Positions 49,131 through 49,387 of a DNA stretch of 49,387 bases are shown piece by piece. Below the pieces are notes generated by a model. That model did not search any database. It had not been told where the DNA came from and worked only from the letters and a program-made list of their open reading frames with translations. The stretch's first letter is position 1, and the number at the start of each line of letters is the position of its first letter. Position numbers and translations under genes: made by a program. This DNA is from a virus, in the IMG/VR virus record IMGVR_UViG_3300010885_019455, positions 1 through 49,387 of that record; one strand, written 5' to 3'.

Positions 49131-49387
49131 ATTTAATTACAATATCATTTGATTTCATACAGTATAATCGTTTACCTTCTATGATAAACTCAAATTCCCC
49201 GTATGGTTTATATCCTACTAAGTCACCTGGCACTATTTTCGCTTCATTTAAGGAGCTATTACCGTATTTTAGTATTCCAATAAGTCTTTGCTCTTTTTCT
49301 AAGCTAAAACTGTTATTATTTTTTATAGGTTGCACAAAGCAACGATCACCAAAAGCTTTCCAATTACCCGTGTCACCATATAAATAT
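49081..49387 (-). CDS. GroES-like co-chaperonin, partial (start beyond window)
   Basis: The 3' part of a GroES-like gene. The frame is open to the window edge; the last 102 residues include AFGDRCFVQPIKNN, QRLIGILKYGN, VPGDLVGYKPYGEFEFIIEG and KRLYCMKSNDIVIKYE. D-R-x-x-V, the G-D-x-V loop and E-G-x-x-L-Y-x-x-x-x-x-D-I-V match GroES strands. Phage co-chaperonins (as T4 gp31) help host GroEL fold the capsid protein, which fits its place at the head of the late operon. Its end overlaps the GIY-YIG gene by 50 nt. Confidence 0.7.
   Translation of the reverse strand, partial: YLYGDTGNWKAFGDRCFVQPIKNNNSFSLEKEQRLIGILKYGNSSLNEAKIVPGDLVGYKPYGEFEFIIEGKRLYCMKSNDIVIKYEYRGNEAEYNPKWAK

Noticed and set aside
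1-49387. CRISPR array or insertion sequence
   Set aside because: No regularly spaced identical repeats with unique spacers and no transposase or long terminal inverted repeats were seen; the repeated motifs are promoter-like and irregularly placed.

Overview
The window is a 49.4-kb piece of an AT-rich genome of a tailed double-stranded DNA phage, almost certainly one that infects a Bacteroidota (Flavobacteriia-like) host. Three things point that way: genes have A/T-rich leaders with no Shine-Dalgarno sequence, there is an exact Bacteroidota-type -7 element (TATATTTG) at 7188-7195, and a small lipoprotein carries a lipobox of the kind common in that phylum. The virion proteins (terminase, portal, capsid, a tail protein starting with an MNxDLDxRLxPNGEY-type motif, a giant ejection-type protein) look like those of podoviruses of the crAss-like / Cellulophaga-podovirus / marine metagenome kind. 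I infer this from remembered family patterns; no search was run.

Layout. Positions 1-18630 are all on the + strand and hold the early/middle genes. 127-5504 is a dense run of very small, mostly unknown genes, served by a repeated, strictly spaced promoter-like motif (eight copies at 72-10089). It is interrupted at 3508-3884 by a noncoding stretch that holds a tRNA-Leu-like RNA between two other foldable segments. 5578-9313 carries an HTH protein, a phage sigma factor, a palindromic operator over a host-type promoter, an ERF single-strand annealing protein with a PD-(D/E)XK exonuclease, a small helical-hairpin protein (possible anti-CBASS/Thoeris sponge), a lipoprotein and an SSB-like protein. 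9347-18630 carries an HNH endonuclease, a primase-helicase, a ThyA-family enzyme with an Asp at the position that sets pyrimidine specificity, endonuclease VII, a GIY-YIG/MazG fusion, a second MazG-like protein, a DUF1064-like nuclease and a class II ribonucleotide reductase.

A hairpin at 18699-18730 separates this block from a convergent, - strand late operon (49387 down to 18782). In transcription order the late operon is: GroES-like protein (cut by the window edge), GIY-YIG homing endonuclease, small protein next to terminase, large terminase, portal, scaffold-like protein, major capsid protein (followed by a strong terminator), a head-associated protein, two head-tail connector-like proteins, a 1712-aa plus 508-aa pair resembling one split tail muzzle/stabilisation protein, a cupin-like protein, two internal virion-type proteins and a 3196-aa giant protein with peptidase-, acetyltransferase- and ADP-ribosyltransferase-like segments.

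Working together: the nucleotide enzymes (RNR, ThyA-like, MazG-like) and primase-helicase/SSB/ERF/exonuclease form a replication-recombination module; sigma plus the repeated promoters suggest a phage-controlled transcription programme; the late operon builds the particle. No DNA polymerase, RNA polymerase, lysozyme, holin or integrase was recognised here, so these probably lie outside the window. A recurrent oddity is duplication of gene starts next to inserted genes (primase, the gene next to terminase, and a small gene at 14030).
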